From the NCBI RefSeq assembly GCF_004379255.2, contig NC_056037.1, forward strand, positions 16,006,902-16,070,901: DNA of 64,000 nucleotides, in the 5' to 3' direction. Both the position numbers and the translations under genes were made by a program. This DNA comes from Salvia splendens. Taxonomy: Eukaryota; Streptophyta; Magnoliopsida; Lamiales; Lamiaceae. Shown here piece after piece: positions 35,735-45,940 of this stretch. Positions within the stretch are counted from its first letter, which is position 1. Each line of letters starts with the position of its first letter. The notes beneath the pieces are model-generated. The model was not told where the DNA came from. It saw only the letters and a program-made list of their open reading frames with translations, and searched no databases.

Positions 35735-36380
35735 TTTTATAGGACACGCCGATGTGAGTGGCGTGTTTGAAGAGACGCCTACTTAATTGGCGTCTTTTCA
35801 CTTTAAAACGCCAACGTGAATGGCGTGTTATTACTGAAACACGCCAACGCGACTGGCGTGTTTGTTCAGAATGTCCGCTTTCGGCGTAGAAAAAACGAGC
35901 AACGAAAAAACTAACTTAAAAACGCCAATGCCGTTGGCGTTTTTAAATAACACGCCAACGGCAATGGCGTCTTATTAAAAACGCCTCAGCCGCCTGCTCG
36001 GCACCTCAGCCGCCTGCTCGGCACCTCGGCCGCTGGCTCGGCATCTCGGCCCCCTGCTCGGCACCTCGGCCCCCCTGCTCGGCACCTCGGCCCCCCTGCT
36101 CGGCACCTCGGCCGCCTGGCCGGCACCTCGGCCCCCCTGCTCGGCACCTCGGCCGCCTGGCTCGTTCCGTGCACACTCACTTAAAAACGCCAACGGGAAT
36201 GGCGTTTTTAAATAACACGCCAACGGGAATGGCGTCTTATTAAAAACGCCAACGGGAATGGCGTGTTTGTTCAGAATGTCCGCATTCGTCGTAGACAAAA
36301 CGGGCAAAAATATAAACTAACTTAAAAACGCCAATAGCATTGGCGTTTTTCACAAAGACTTACATTCACAAAAACGCCAA
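35735..36380. repeat. Central array of ACGCCA-N6-TGGCGT palindromes between convergent genes
   Basis: About eleven units, such as ACGCCAACGTGAATGGCGT and ACGCCAACGGGAATGGCGT (several near-identical), spaced about 35-40 bp apart. They have the same form as the terminal units although they lie 4 kb from either end. A GC-rich minisatellite interrupts one unit at 35986-36164. Confidence 0.9.
35986..36164. repeat. GC-rich minisatellite, about 9 copies of 20-21 bp
   Basis: The unit is TCGGCCGCCTGCTCGGCACC with variants (CCCCCC for CCGCC; CTGGC for CTGCT). It interrupts a palindrome right after ACGCC. Open frames across it (Arg/Ala/Glu/Pro repeats) are not considered real. Confidence 0.9.
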
Positions 36381-36536
36381 TATCTCTTTATTTGCCTGTT
36401 TTCATTTTCATTTCTACTAGGAAATAATAATTCAGACATCCAAATACTTAATCATAAAGACTTAAAATCAATGAGTTCAAATCAAATGAAAAAACATCAA
36501 TATCAAATTACAGTAATATCAAGAGTTCAAATTAGT

Positions 36537-38664
36537 TCAATCGTCACGACGTTTCCGCATAAACAGACGCCGTATCCCCTTCCCAATAGTAGATGTAGAT
36601 CTAGGGATCCTTGAGGGAGGAGTATCTTGAACAACAGCGTTCTCAAGATCCTCCTGCACAGACGACCGCGGTGGAGAAGCGGGGACATCACTGAGGCCAA
36701 TATCTTCTCCGGTACCACCGGTATGGCTAATAGAATGACGGCCTCGAAGTGCAGAGCTCGGTGGAGGTGGGTCCTCAAAATCGTCATCGGAGTCGTGTAC
36801 GAACTGAGATGACGACTCTCCGCGGACGGTTTTCTGCTTGGTTCGTCGTTTTGCCTTTTGCCTTATGGGTACGTCCACGTCCATTGCAGAGCGCTGCGAA
36901 GGAGGGTAGTCCATCAGCTGAGGCTCCCCGGATATCTGCAGTCCTTCTTCAACCATCCTCGAAATGGTTTCCATATCCGGACAGAAATGTCCTGTCGCAG
37001 CTCGACCACTTAGATAGTGACGTATTTTGTGAAGCGTCTCCACCTACAATTTTTCAAAGTTAAGTACATATCATAATATGAATTTGAATAAGTAATCAGG
37101 GTTTAGTTAAGTATGAATAATGTACCGTAAAGTTATGAGAAGATGCGGTTTCGTGGAATCCCTCTTCAGCATGCACGCCGGGTTTGGTTAAATACACCAC
37201 AGTGATCTGGCGAAACCAATTCATATATTCTTCCGTTGCAACAGGCTCAGTACTGTCCTCCAGATCAGTCCATATCGTAAAGTGTCTGTTGTCCCACTCC
37301 TGTATATAATTGGCGTGCCATTGAACCCAATTCCGACCAGCTTTTCCACGGCGATCCTGTTTCAAAAAATCAGAACCGTGGAACCGGGGGAGATCCGGGA
37401 TATACGGTTGGACAATCCCGAATTGGCGCAACACTCGGTGTGGCAGGTGTGGCTCAGCCAGATTCCAACAAATAAGCGTTGTGATCGACATCCATATAGG
37501 ACGACCGGCATCACAACTTTCCGGCAACTCCCGGTGGAGATAAGGCCTCCAAATAAACTACATGTGATACAAATTTTTCAAAATAATTTCCATAAAAACA
37601 AAAAACAAAAAACCAAAAACATTTTATAAATATATGAAGTACCTGATTAGGATGCATCATGGAGAACTGATCTCGGAAATTTTCAACACAATGTCCGGGT
37701 GCTTTTACATATGACGCCGGGCCATTCCATCTAAAAAATTTAAATTATGAGCGAAGAACACGAAAATTGATGAACATTAAGTTTAAAAACGCAATTAATG
37801 AACAACTTACGCGCTTGCACATGGTAGATAGTCTGTATGCACGGGATCTAGCATCCTCGGTCTAATATTTGGGATTCTCTCCCAAGCCCAAAGTTGTAAT
37901 AGAGTTAAGGCTCCCCCTACATCCGTCCTCTGACCAACGGCCGCTTCACACAAATTGTGGTACAAGCAAGCAAGCGTCGCCCCACCCCAGCTATATGTAG
38001 AACACCGTTCTATATCCATGAAAAAGTGTAGGTAGAAGAACGGAATTTTATTTCCGGTGGCGTTGGGGATCATCAGACCACCAAGTAATAGCAGACAATA
38101 GATACGAGCCCGCTGAGCATATATGTAGTGTTCGTGGTCATTAGACAGCTCAATCCTCAATTGGCGCGATAAGCTCGTCTGCTTAAAAGCCATTTCCTTC
38201 AACTCGGATGCTTCCGGTATGAATCCTAGAAAATCCATACACCTGTTCGTCCAATATCCCGCGTCCGTCGGGGGGATGTAAGTTGTCAGAGCCTCTCCAT
38301 CAACTTTCAGGCCCCATAAGACCTCCACGTCTTCCAGTGTCACAGTCGCTTCACCGACTGGAAAGTGAAACGTGTGAGTCTCTGGCCTCCAACGTTCAAT
38401 CAGAGCTGTGATAAGATGGTGGTCAATTTCTTTTGGTTTACCACACCTTAACATACCCCCAAACCCCATCTGGTCCACTATTGTCAAGACATGTTGCTGG
38501 ATGGGAACATCCCAAATTTTTCCTTCAAATCGTCGGCAGCGTACATCTTCGGATGGAACTCCTGCCCATATGTTGTTAGAGACGTGTTGTCTCTGAAAAT
38601 ATAATACAGATGGATCCGCAGGACCACATGCAAGCCGACGACGAGAGGTTGAAGATGATGCCAT
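36537..38664 (-). CDS. Plant mobile domain (PMD, MAIN-like) protein encoded by the MULE
   Basis: Four exons: 38664-37811, 37730-37643, 37557-37126, 37043-36537; 1881 nt, 626 residues, no stops, phases consistent, GT-AG at every junction. The PMD/aminotransferase-like region fills about residues 20-460 (VEVLWGLKVDGEALTTY, SRQLRIELSNDH, ARIYCLLLLGGLMIPNATGN, LACLYHNLCEAAV, LLQLWAWERIPNIRP, then RPIWMSITTLICWNL and VRLRQFGIVQPYIPD-like text). The last 100 residues carry a basic segment (RQKAKRRTKQK) and a tail nearly matching the transposase tail (IGLSDVPASPPRSSV, ending GKGIRRLFMRKRRDD). Cellular PMD proteins (MAIN, MAIL1) act in silencing and genome stability; the role in transposons is not settled. 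The intact frame next to a broken transposase suggests it is young or was kept. Confidence 0.88.
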
Positions 38665-39359
38665 AATTTACCTACATAATTCAAATTCAACAATAACCAA
38701 CCATAACATTTAATCCAATTTCATAAACCAAATTCAACAATAACCAACCATAAACCATTTCAATAATTAGATACAATTTAATCCAATATCACAAAATTGA
38801 ACACCAACATCAAATAAGCAAGTTACACAACATTGCACATTCAAAATCATAAACCAATTCACCTACACAAAATTAACAATTTCAATTAACAATTCGCCCA
38901 ACCTACCAATTTCAATTTTGCCTAACCTAAACAAATTTAACAATCTAAACTAATCAACCAAAACCCACATAAATCAAAACAATTTGCCCAATTTTTTAGC
39001 TATAAAAACCCTAGGGTTTAGGCTTATAATCAAATTTATACACAAATTAACTTAAACCCAACACAATCCAACATAATAATCAACAATAATATCATTCAAC
39101 CAATCCAAAATGCATAATATTTCTACTCAATTCACAACCCATTACAAACCCTAGCTATCCACCAATTACTATAATTATGTAAAAGGTAAGCATACTAACC
39201 GAATAAAATAGATGAATTTGGGGGAGAATAGCACCGATTGATGAATGTAGGCCGAAATCACGGAGAGAAGGCGCGCAGCTGGAGAAATCGCGAAGGCTGT
39301 GTGTTGTGAGGTTTTCGCGATTTGGGGGAGGAACGCCTGGTATATCAGTCTGATTAAAC
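38665..39359 (-). promoter_or_regulatory. 5' flank of the MULE PMD gene
   Basis: AT-rich, repetitive CAACC/AATTCAA-type sequence upstream of the PMD start codon. AAACCCTAGGGTTTAGG near 39007 resembles plant leader sequence on the minus strand. No coding frame is supported. Confidence 0.35.
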
Positions 39360-39660
39360 ACGCCACTCAGAATGGCGTTTTTCATGATTAAGTAAATACG
39401 CCACTCCGGTTGGCGTCTTTTACAAAACGTCAATATGTTCGGCGTTTCAACAAAGAAAACACGCCATTTACAAATGCGTTTTTTTATTTATACACGCCAA
39501 CCAAGTTGGCGTGTTTAATCGTAATTACAATCCGAGAGCATACACCCAAAATACGGCACAAGTATAAAACGCCATCATCGTTGGCGTATTTACCTTAAAA
39601 CACGCCAATGACGTTGGCGTATTTACTAACAAAAACGCCAATGTGGTTGGCGTTTTTCCC
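39360..39660. repeat. Right array of ACGCCA-N6-TGGCGT palindromes
   Basis: About eight units, from ACGCCACTCAGAATGGCGT at the inner side to ACGCCAATGTGGTTGGCGT in the TIR. Some inner units have degenerate arms (ACGTCAATATGTTCGGCGT). Confidence 0.88.
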
Positions 39661-39736
39661 ATTTGTGGAATAGATAACAAAATGGGTACATTTACGTAAT
39701 ATTTAGTGTAAACTCCCCCACAAACCCGATTTTCCC
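39600..39736 (-). repeat. Right terminal inverted repeat of the MULE
   Basis: Complement of the left TIR. The outermost bases GGGAAAATC are identical at both ends. Confidence 0.92.
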
Positions 39737-40291
39737 GAGAAATGTAGAGGGGGAGAGAGAGGACTTACTAGTCTGGGAATCGGTGAGGTGGTTGGGCTGC
39801 GACGAGGAATCACAATCACGGCTATATAAAGACGAGAGCGGCAACATATTTTCACCGTCGGCTCCCGCCGTTTTAACTAGTGCCCAAAAATATTACAGCA
39901 ATCGACAGCTGCGCCGTCGTCTGATATATAAGAGTGTCCACTGTGGAGTGGACGCGGCTATAGCCGCGAGGGTGGGCGGTCAGCGGGCGGACTATAGTGG
40001 CGAGGTTGTCCGCCCCGGGCGGAGGACGCGGCGGGGGTGGCGAGGGTGGGCGGACGGGCGATTGCCGGGTGAGGGGCGAGGACGCAGCGGGGGGGACATA
40101 GCCGCGGCGACTATAGTGCGGATGCGGTCGCGATTTTAAATTTTTTTTTATTTTTTTCCTCTATAAATACCACTCCCCACCACCTATTTTTCACCATTTT
40201 CACAAAATTCATCCACTCACTATCTACACAACCACTCTCTAAAAAATGCACTGAGGAGACGACGAATCACCCGACTCTCAGGAATCGGGAT

Positions 40292-41749
40292 ATGGCAGCA
40301 ATCCATCAAACCCCTCGGCCTATCCTTCGCAGCCATCGGGTTTTGGCGGATATGCTTCTCAGCCGTAGGGCTTTGGCGGATATGCGCCTCCGTCCCAGCA
40401 TTGGAGTTGAAATCAATCTCCCACGGTCGAGTCCACCCCTTCCTCCATCTCAGTCGTGGAGGTCTTCTCCAACTCCGCCACCTTTACAGCGGAATCTGAG
40501 TCGTTCCGCATTTGGAGATTACAGACCCAACCTAGACGCGCTTCACCAGCCGCGTCCGGGTTCCCCTTTCCAAGCCAGCCAATCTCCGTTCACCGAAGCA
40601 GATCAAGACGCATTTGATACTATGATGGGTCTGCTCAGTTCTGGCATCCCAGATACGCCGGCAGCACGGGTGGAAACGCCCGTTCCGACCCGAGGAGGTA
40701 GCTGCAGTCGGGGCGGAGGCGGCAGTCGTGGCACCGGCCAGGTCGGTGGGCGCACGGGCAGTGGCACTGGCGGTAGCGGTGGCTCTGGTTCTGGGTCCAA
40801 CCGGGGCAAGCCATACACCAAAGACGAGAGCATTGCCGTGGCGAAGGCTTGGGATGCTGTCACTTCGGACCCCGTGGTGGGCACAGATCAGGCCGAGGGG
40901 AGCTTTTGGAGGCACGTCATGTTTGCATACGAGGAGTTCAAACCCGACGGCGCCGAGAGGCGCGACCCAGAACAGCTCCGGAAAAAGTGGGGTAGGATTC
41001 TCCATGCGACCAAGCGGTTCGCGTCCATATACGAGAACAACCTTCGCCACGCTGAGAGTGGCCGCAGCGCAACAGATGTTAAGAACCTGTCTGAGGGCCA
41101 ATACCACACGGATGGCTGGCCGAAGTTCAACTTGTGGGAAGAGTATCTTGTCCTCGCGGATTGTCCGAAATTCAGGTCGATCGTGGCGCACGAGGTGGGA
41201 ACAGCTCCTGGGCCAAAGCGCACAAGGCACAACCTTGCCGGCGACTACAGCAGTGGAAGCGGCTCGCAAGAGTTCGAGCAGACCGACGAACAAGTCGAAG
41301 AGCCAGTCGATACTCACACTAGGCGACGACGACCCATGGGACAACAGGCCTCTATCAGCAGCGCCAGAGGGGGTAGAAGTGCCTCCCGCCTATCGGCCGG
41401 CGCGTCCGGATCGCGCATCCACCAGCCCGCCCCAATCCTACAGCCCACAGTGCAACCCCACGAGGTATTGGCCAATACCATAGACGTGCAGTTGATGCAA
41501 CAACTGCAAGACGTATGCAGGTCATACGCAGGGGAAACTGACCCGTACGTCAGGAACGTCTACAAGAGTCTCATCTCTCGGATTGAGAGTCGACTGGGGT
41601 TGGTTGATAATGCGCCTGGGGATACCGCGGCCGGCAGCAGCGAGAGAGGAGGAGGAGAAGGAGGAGGAGGAGGAGGAGAAGAAGAAGAAGAAGAAGAAGA
41701 AGAAGAAGAAGAAGAAGAAGAAGAAGAAGCCGACTCCGACACCGAGTAG
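40292..41749 (+). CDS. Harbinger ORF1 protein (SANT/Myb-like, trihelix-like)
   Basis: 485 codons. The DNA-binding region at about residues 170-310 (PYTKDESIAVAKAWDAVTSD, FWRHVMFAYEEFKPDG, KKWGRILHATKRFASIY, WPKFNLWEEYLVLAD) is homologous to the ORF1 of H4. Host-genome annotations often mislabel such proteins. A Gly/Ser linker precedes it and a Glu run ends it. The first about 100 codons seem to be in the wrong frame: another frame reads GFGGYASQP and GFGGYAPPS, interrupted by stops (TGA just after an ATG at about 40246, and TAG). The N-terminus is therefore probably damaged and the protein may start further in. Confidence 0.7.
   Translation: MAAIHQTPRPILRSHRVLADMLLSRRALADMRLRPSIGVEINLPRSSPPLPPSQSWRSSPTPPPLQRNLSRSAFGDYRPNLDALHQPRPGSPFQASQSPFTEADQDAFDTMMGLLSSGIPDTPAARVETPVPTRGGSCSRGGGGSRGTGQVGGRTGSGTGGSGGSGSGSNRGKPYTKDESIAVAKAWDAVTSDPVVGTDQAEGSFWRHVMFAYEEFKPDGAERRDPEQLRKKWGRILHATKRFASIYENNLRHAESGRSATDVKNLSEGQYHTDGWPKFNLWEEYLVLADCPKFRSIVAHEVGTAPGPKRTRHNLAGDYSSGSGSQEFEQTDEQVEEPVDTHTRRRRPMGQQASISSARGGRSASRLSAGASGSRIHQPAPILQPTVQPHEVLANTIDVQLMQQLQDVCRSYAGETDPYVRNVYKSLISRIESRLGLVDNAPGDTAAGSSERGGGEGGGGGGEEEEEEEEEEEEEEEEEADSDTE
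41679..41730 (+). repeat. (GAA)n microsatellite in ORF1
   Basis: A pure GAA/AGA run coding for the terminal Glu tract of the H6 ORF1. Confidence 0.95.
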
Positions 41750-42444
41750 ACGGTGGCGGAGTTTTGTAGTTGTATTTTATTTTAATTATTCGTTATATAA
41801 TTTTACCGGTTTGCAATACAATGAATATTCAGCCCTAATTACCTCGTTTTCTAGTTATTTACACTGCGATTATTTAAATTACATTTGATTGAAACTAAAA
41901 ATATTTTAAAATGAAAATTGATTATAAAATTTGGGGGCTATTGGAGGTGTCCACTATAGTGGCGGAAATAGAATTTTGGGGCTGTGGACAACAAAATTGG
42001 GGCTATGGACAAAAACTGAGGCGGGGCTATTGGGCGTGTCCGCCTTATAGTGGACACCCTAAACAAGTGTCGTTGCATGGGGGCGAGTAGCCTAGGTGCA
42101 TTCTGTAACCACTTAAACATATCCAAGTATTTAGAGTGTCCACAATGGGGGACCCGCGGCTCGGTGCGCGGCCCCCCATTGCAGAGAGCCGAGAGGCGGG
42201 GCGCAGGGCCGAGAGCCGAGGGCGAGCTGCGGCTGCGGCCTTCACGCGGCTGAGCCGTGTGAGCCGCGGCCCTCCATTGCAGCGGGCCGCGTTTTGCCGC
42301 TAGGCCGCGGATTTTATTTTTATTTTTTTTGTAAATTTCGAAAATTCTTTATAAAATACTACACTTCCATTCCATTTTTCCAACTCCATTTTACTTCCGT
42401 TTTCCTCCAATATTTCCTTCCAATTTCAATTCACCCTTGCAACT

Positions 42445-44217
42445 ATGGATTCCGACGATGAACAATTCCAACAAGCGGCAGATCTGGAGTTCCAAAACCT
42501 TGTTGCAGCGGTGCAACGTGAAGCCGACGAGGCGGAAGATGCGGCAGAGGCGGCGGCTGAGGCGGCGGTGGCAGTCCCTCGGCCATTCTATCATCGGCGG
42601 TATTTCGACCGTGATCATGCCGGGGCTGACCGCCGGTTGATGGAAGACTACTTCAACGAGAACGCCCGTTATCCGCCAGAGGTTTTTCGTAGGCGATTCA
42701 GAATGTCGCAAAATCTCTTCGTCCATATAGCGACGTGTTTGGCGCAGCGGTTCAAGTGCTTCAACTTGCGATATGATGCCACCGGCCGACCCGGCTTGTC
42801 GACATACCAGAAGTGTACGATGGCAATTAGGCAGCTTGCCTATGCCGGGCCCGCTGACATGTTCGACGAATACCTACAGATGGGCGAAACGACTGCCCTA
42901 CAGACGTTGAGGCAGTTTTGCAGGGGCATTAAGGATATCTTCAAAGGGGAGTATCTACGGAAGCCATCGGCCGATGATTGCCAGAGATTGATTGATATGC
43001 ACGGGACTGCACATCATTTTCCAGGGATGTTGGGGAGCATCGATTGCATGCACTGGGAGTGGAGGAACTGTCCGGTGGCTTGGAAGGGGCAGTTCACTTC
43101 TGGTTTCAAAGGCAGACATCCCACGATGATTCTGGAAGTCATTGCTGATTACCGATTGCGAATCTGGCATGCGTATTTTTGGGTCGCTGGATCGAACAAC
43201 GACATCAACGTTCTACGATCGTCACACCTGTTCAATGACGAGAGCTGGGGTGAGGGTCCGCAAGTTAGATTCATGGCCAACAGCACTCAGTACAATATGG
43301 GGTACTATTTGGCCGATGGGATATACCCTCGCTGGCACGTGTTTGTGATAGAGTTAAGGCCACCGGAGTACACGAGCACAAGGAGTGCTCAAGATTATCG
43401 GTTTAAGATACACACTAAATGTTGAACACAGATTGAACTAATGAGTAAGGGAAATAAGAACTCGGCTTTATTGATTAAATACTAGAATTGAGATGAATTG
43501 AGAGAACAATCCTCACCAAGGAGGCCTGCGACTAAGCGCCCAAAATACTGATTTCCCAAGATGATTTTCATCATTGTGTAGATTCAATATATAGACTTAC
43601 AATGAGAAAATTCAGCAACAACTAACAAACTAAATTCAAATTCAAATTATAACTAAAGAAGCTGCAACAAACTAACTACTAGCCGAGATATCTACGCCTC
43701 CCTTTTGACCGCGCCTACTCTTCCTATGTTTCCTCCGAATTCGCTGGCCATGTGACTTGGCGGTTCCCCCGTTTGTAGACCCTCCAAACCGTATCAGTTT
43801 GTGAAGACGATCCGACAACCCGTTGGGCCGAAGCAAACCTACTTCGCGAAAAAACAAGAGGGTGCTAGGAAGAATGTTGAGCGAGCTTTTGGTGTACTCC
43901 AAGCGCGATGGGCCATTATACGATGCCCGGCTCGACAATGGCACGAAAATGATGTCGCAGACATCATGACTGCATGTATCATATTGCACAATATGCTAAC
44001 AGATGACGAAGGAGTTGCTGCAGAGCGATGGACACCGGAAGATGGTGCTAGTTCGAGCTCGGGTATTGCCATGGAGCTTCTGCAGATGGGTGTACCACGT
44101 AGTAATGAATACTTGATCCAGCGGTACACCGATATGCGGAGCCAAATATCGCATACATCACTGCAGGCTGATATGGTTGAAGAGGTCTGGAACCGTAGAA
44201 GGGGCGCCGTAGAGTGA
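42445..44217 (+). pseudogene. Harbinger transposase (DDE_4 type) interrupted by an insertion
   Basis: From ATG 42445 (MDSDDEQFQQAADLEF) to 43347, then resuming at 43804 to the stop at 44217; about 438 residues when the insert and one target copy are discounted. The catalytic acids are visible: Asp in GMLGSIDCMHWEW, Asp in AGSNNDINVL, Glu in KNVERAFGVLQARW. An N-terminal helix-turn-helix-like region precedes (FRRRFRMSQNLFVHI, STYQKCTMAIRQLAYAG). The only break seen is the insertion, which adds a stop at 43423-43425. With ORF1 such enzymes excise and insert elements at TTA/TAA. Confidence 0.9.
43348..43796 (-). mobile_element. 449-bp insertion in the transposase, 7-bp direct repeat
   Basis: GTTTGTG occurs at 43341-43347 and 43797-43803. 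On the minus strand the insert starts TGATACGGTTTGGAGG, like the LTR start TGATACGGATTGGAGG of the element at 6289, but the rest is not clearly the same. A second possible LTR end is TGTTGAACA at about 43422. It may be an LTR fragment or an unclassified short element. Confidence 0.6.
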
Positions 44218-44595
44218 TATGGGTTTTCGGGTTGTTGTTTTTAAATTAGAAAACTTTCGTTGTATAATTTTCCTATTTTAATATAATACAACGAAGTTCT
44301 TGTTACATTTTATTTTTAGGTTGTGAATTTTTTTATTTACAATCCAAATTATTTTATTTTAATTAAATTTATAAATATCATAAATTTAAAGTCTAATAAA
44401 ATTTAATATAGTTAAATTAAAAATAACATTAAAAAAAGTGAATAAATTATTTTTTTTGAGAGGGCCACATTTGGTGGCCCTTGTTATTTTTGCTAAATTT
44501 TGTTAATTACCATTGCAGAGGGCCACAAGAGAGCCACGAATGGTGGCCGGGCCACATTTGGTGGCCTTCAAGGGCCACCATTGTGGACACCCTTA

Positions 44596-45454
44596 GAGTA
44601 TCCAAGTATTTACAACATCCAAAAGCATCCTTATCCATGCTCTTGCCAAAGAGCACCCTCGAACCCACATTTATTAATTTTTTACTTTTTACTCTTCTCC
44701 AAAAGCACAACACTCATATTCATGTTCTTCCGCAATCCAGGATCTCATAATTCCATTATTTAATTTAAATACTTCAATTACTACTATTACTTACATACTT
44801 AAATCCTACGAATTAAATAAAAAATAAATTAAAAGTGATGAAAGAATTTAGATTAGAATTGTATAGGGTGGTGAGAAATTTTTTGTGTGAAAATTGTGGT
44901 ATTTATAGATGAAAATGTGAATTTTGGGGAAAACGGATACTCCCTCCGTCCCAACACAAGTCATCCACTTTCCATTTTGAGTTGTTCCACCACAAGTGAT
45001 CAATTTTTCTTTAGCTAAAAACAAAACTTCAACTACCTCTTACTTTATTCACTCTTTCTTACTTTATTCTCTCTTTCTTACTTTATTCTCTCTTACTTTT
45101 TCCTCTCTCATACTTTACTCTCTCCATTTTAACTCAATATATATTATTTTCTTCATTCCCGTGTCTAAAAGTAATCCATCACTTGTAATGGGACGGAGGG
45201 AGTATAATTCATTGGGAAGTGGGAATTTTTTTAAAAATTTAAAAATGATTTTTAAATTAAATTTGAATTTTTTTAAAAAAATAGAAAATGCCAACGGCAT
45301 AGGAGTGCTGCCACGTCGCCCTGCTCAGGGGCACGGACGTACTCGATGTATCGAGCAGCACCGTGTCGTCGGCAAGAGCACAGCGACGGACATGGGAGTG
45401 CCGCGCCGTCGGCACCGACGTCGTCCTTCAGGGAAAGCACCGATGTAGATGCTC
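44596..45454. mobile_element. Probable PIF/Harbinger MITE H8, abutting H7
   Basis: Begins GAGTATCC directly after the TTA that flanks H7 and ends with the complement of GAGCATCTACATCGG, followed by TTA at 45455-45457. Its layout (AT-rich left, GC-rich right with CCGTCGGCACCGACG) is like H2-H4. A Stowaway element is nested inside. Terminal repeat identity is short, hence moderate confidence. Confidence 0.45.
44940..45202. mobile_element. Stowaway (Tc1/mariner) MITE, 263 bp
   Basis: Starts CTCCCTCCGTCCCAACACAAG and ends GGGACGGAGGGAG, with TA at 44938-44939 and 45203-45204. AT-rich centre, no coding. Confidence 0.9.
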
Positions 45455-45472
45455 TTAGGGCATTCACAATAA

Positions 45473-45937
45473 GAGCATCCACAATAGGAAGGACTTCCCC
45501 ACGAACTAGCACTAAGACATCCCAAAAAACACCTTCTGCCACGTCACTAGGACTTCTCACCCCACTACAACATCACTAGGACATCCCACTGCACAATAGT
45601 GGACAACTACTAGGACTAGCCGACGCCCTAGCCAATAAAATAAATTGAAAAATATGATTAATTCATTTTAATTGTTGGTGTTTATCAAATATACAAAAAA
45701 TGAAGTGCAATGAGTTGTAAATATTGAGTATAAATAAAAAAAGTAAATAAAAATGGGACGTCCTACCTCTTGTCCGTCGCCTGCCCACAATAGCGGACTA
45801 GCAGATAGACAAGCGCACGGACTAGCACCAATTCCGACGGACGAGCTCTAGTCCGTCTGCCGCTCGTCGCCCACAATAGTAGACTAGCACACGGACTAGC
45901 GGCTAGTCCGCGCGCTAGTCCACTATTGTGGACGCTC
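45473..45937. mobile_element. PIF/Harbinger MITE H9, 465 bp
   Basis: Termini GAGCATCCACAATAGGAAGG and the complement of GAGCGTCCACAATAGTGG. Target TAA at 45470-45472 and 45938-45940. The interior has repeated GGACTAGC motifs and no coding frame. Confidence 0.85.
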
Positions 45938-45940
45938 TAA

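Larger units (their letters stand above)
31694..39736 (+). mobile_element. Mutator-like element (MULE), 8.04 kb, transposase plus PMD gene
   Basis: A perfect 9-bp target duplication GAGAAATGT at 31685-31693 and 39737-39745. Terminal inverted repeats of about 137 bp begin GGGAAAATCGGGTTT. Inside are a plus-strand MULE transposase (32535-35603, frameshifted) and a convergent minus-strand plant-mobile-domain gene (38664-36537, intact). Arrays of short palindromes occupy both ends and the central spacer. The perfect TSD and closely matching TIRs indicate a recent insertion. The 39746-39931 segment beyond it is the displaced host flank. Confidence 0.95.
39932..42059 (+). mobile_element. PIF/Harbinger element H6, 2.13 kb, ORF1 only
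   Basis: Target TAA at 39929-39931 and 42060-42062. Termini GAGTGTCCACTGTGGAGTGG and the complement of GGGTGTCCACTATAAGGCGG. It carries a long plus-strand ORF1 but no transposase. Its 3' 160 bp match H1. Both subterminal regions contain CTATAGTGG and GCGGCTATAGCCGCG motifs. Confidence 0.9.
42134..44592 (+). mobile_element. PIF/Harbinger element H7, 2.46 kb, transposase only
   Basis: Target TTA at 42131-42133 and 44593-44595. Termini GAGTGTCCACAATGGGGG and the complement of GGGTGTCCACAATGGTGG. It encodes an ORF2 DDE transposase split by a 449-bp insertion. No ORF1 is present. It lies only 74 bp beyond H6. Confidence 0.9.

Noticed and set aside
35975..36307. Arg/Ala/Glu/Pro repeat frame
   Set aside because: It is the 20-21 bp minisatellite read through; no start context or homology.
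31770..36380. CRISPR-like look of regularly spaced palindromes
   Set aside because: The palindromes belong to a eukaryotic MULE; the spacing is irregular, there are no unique equal-length spacers and no cas genes.
41560..41742. Poly-Ser/Pro frame on the minus strand
   Set aside because: Complement of the (GAA)n run in ORF1.
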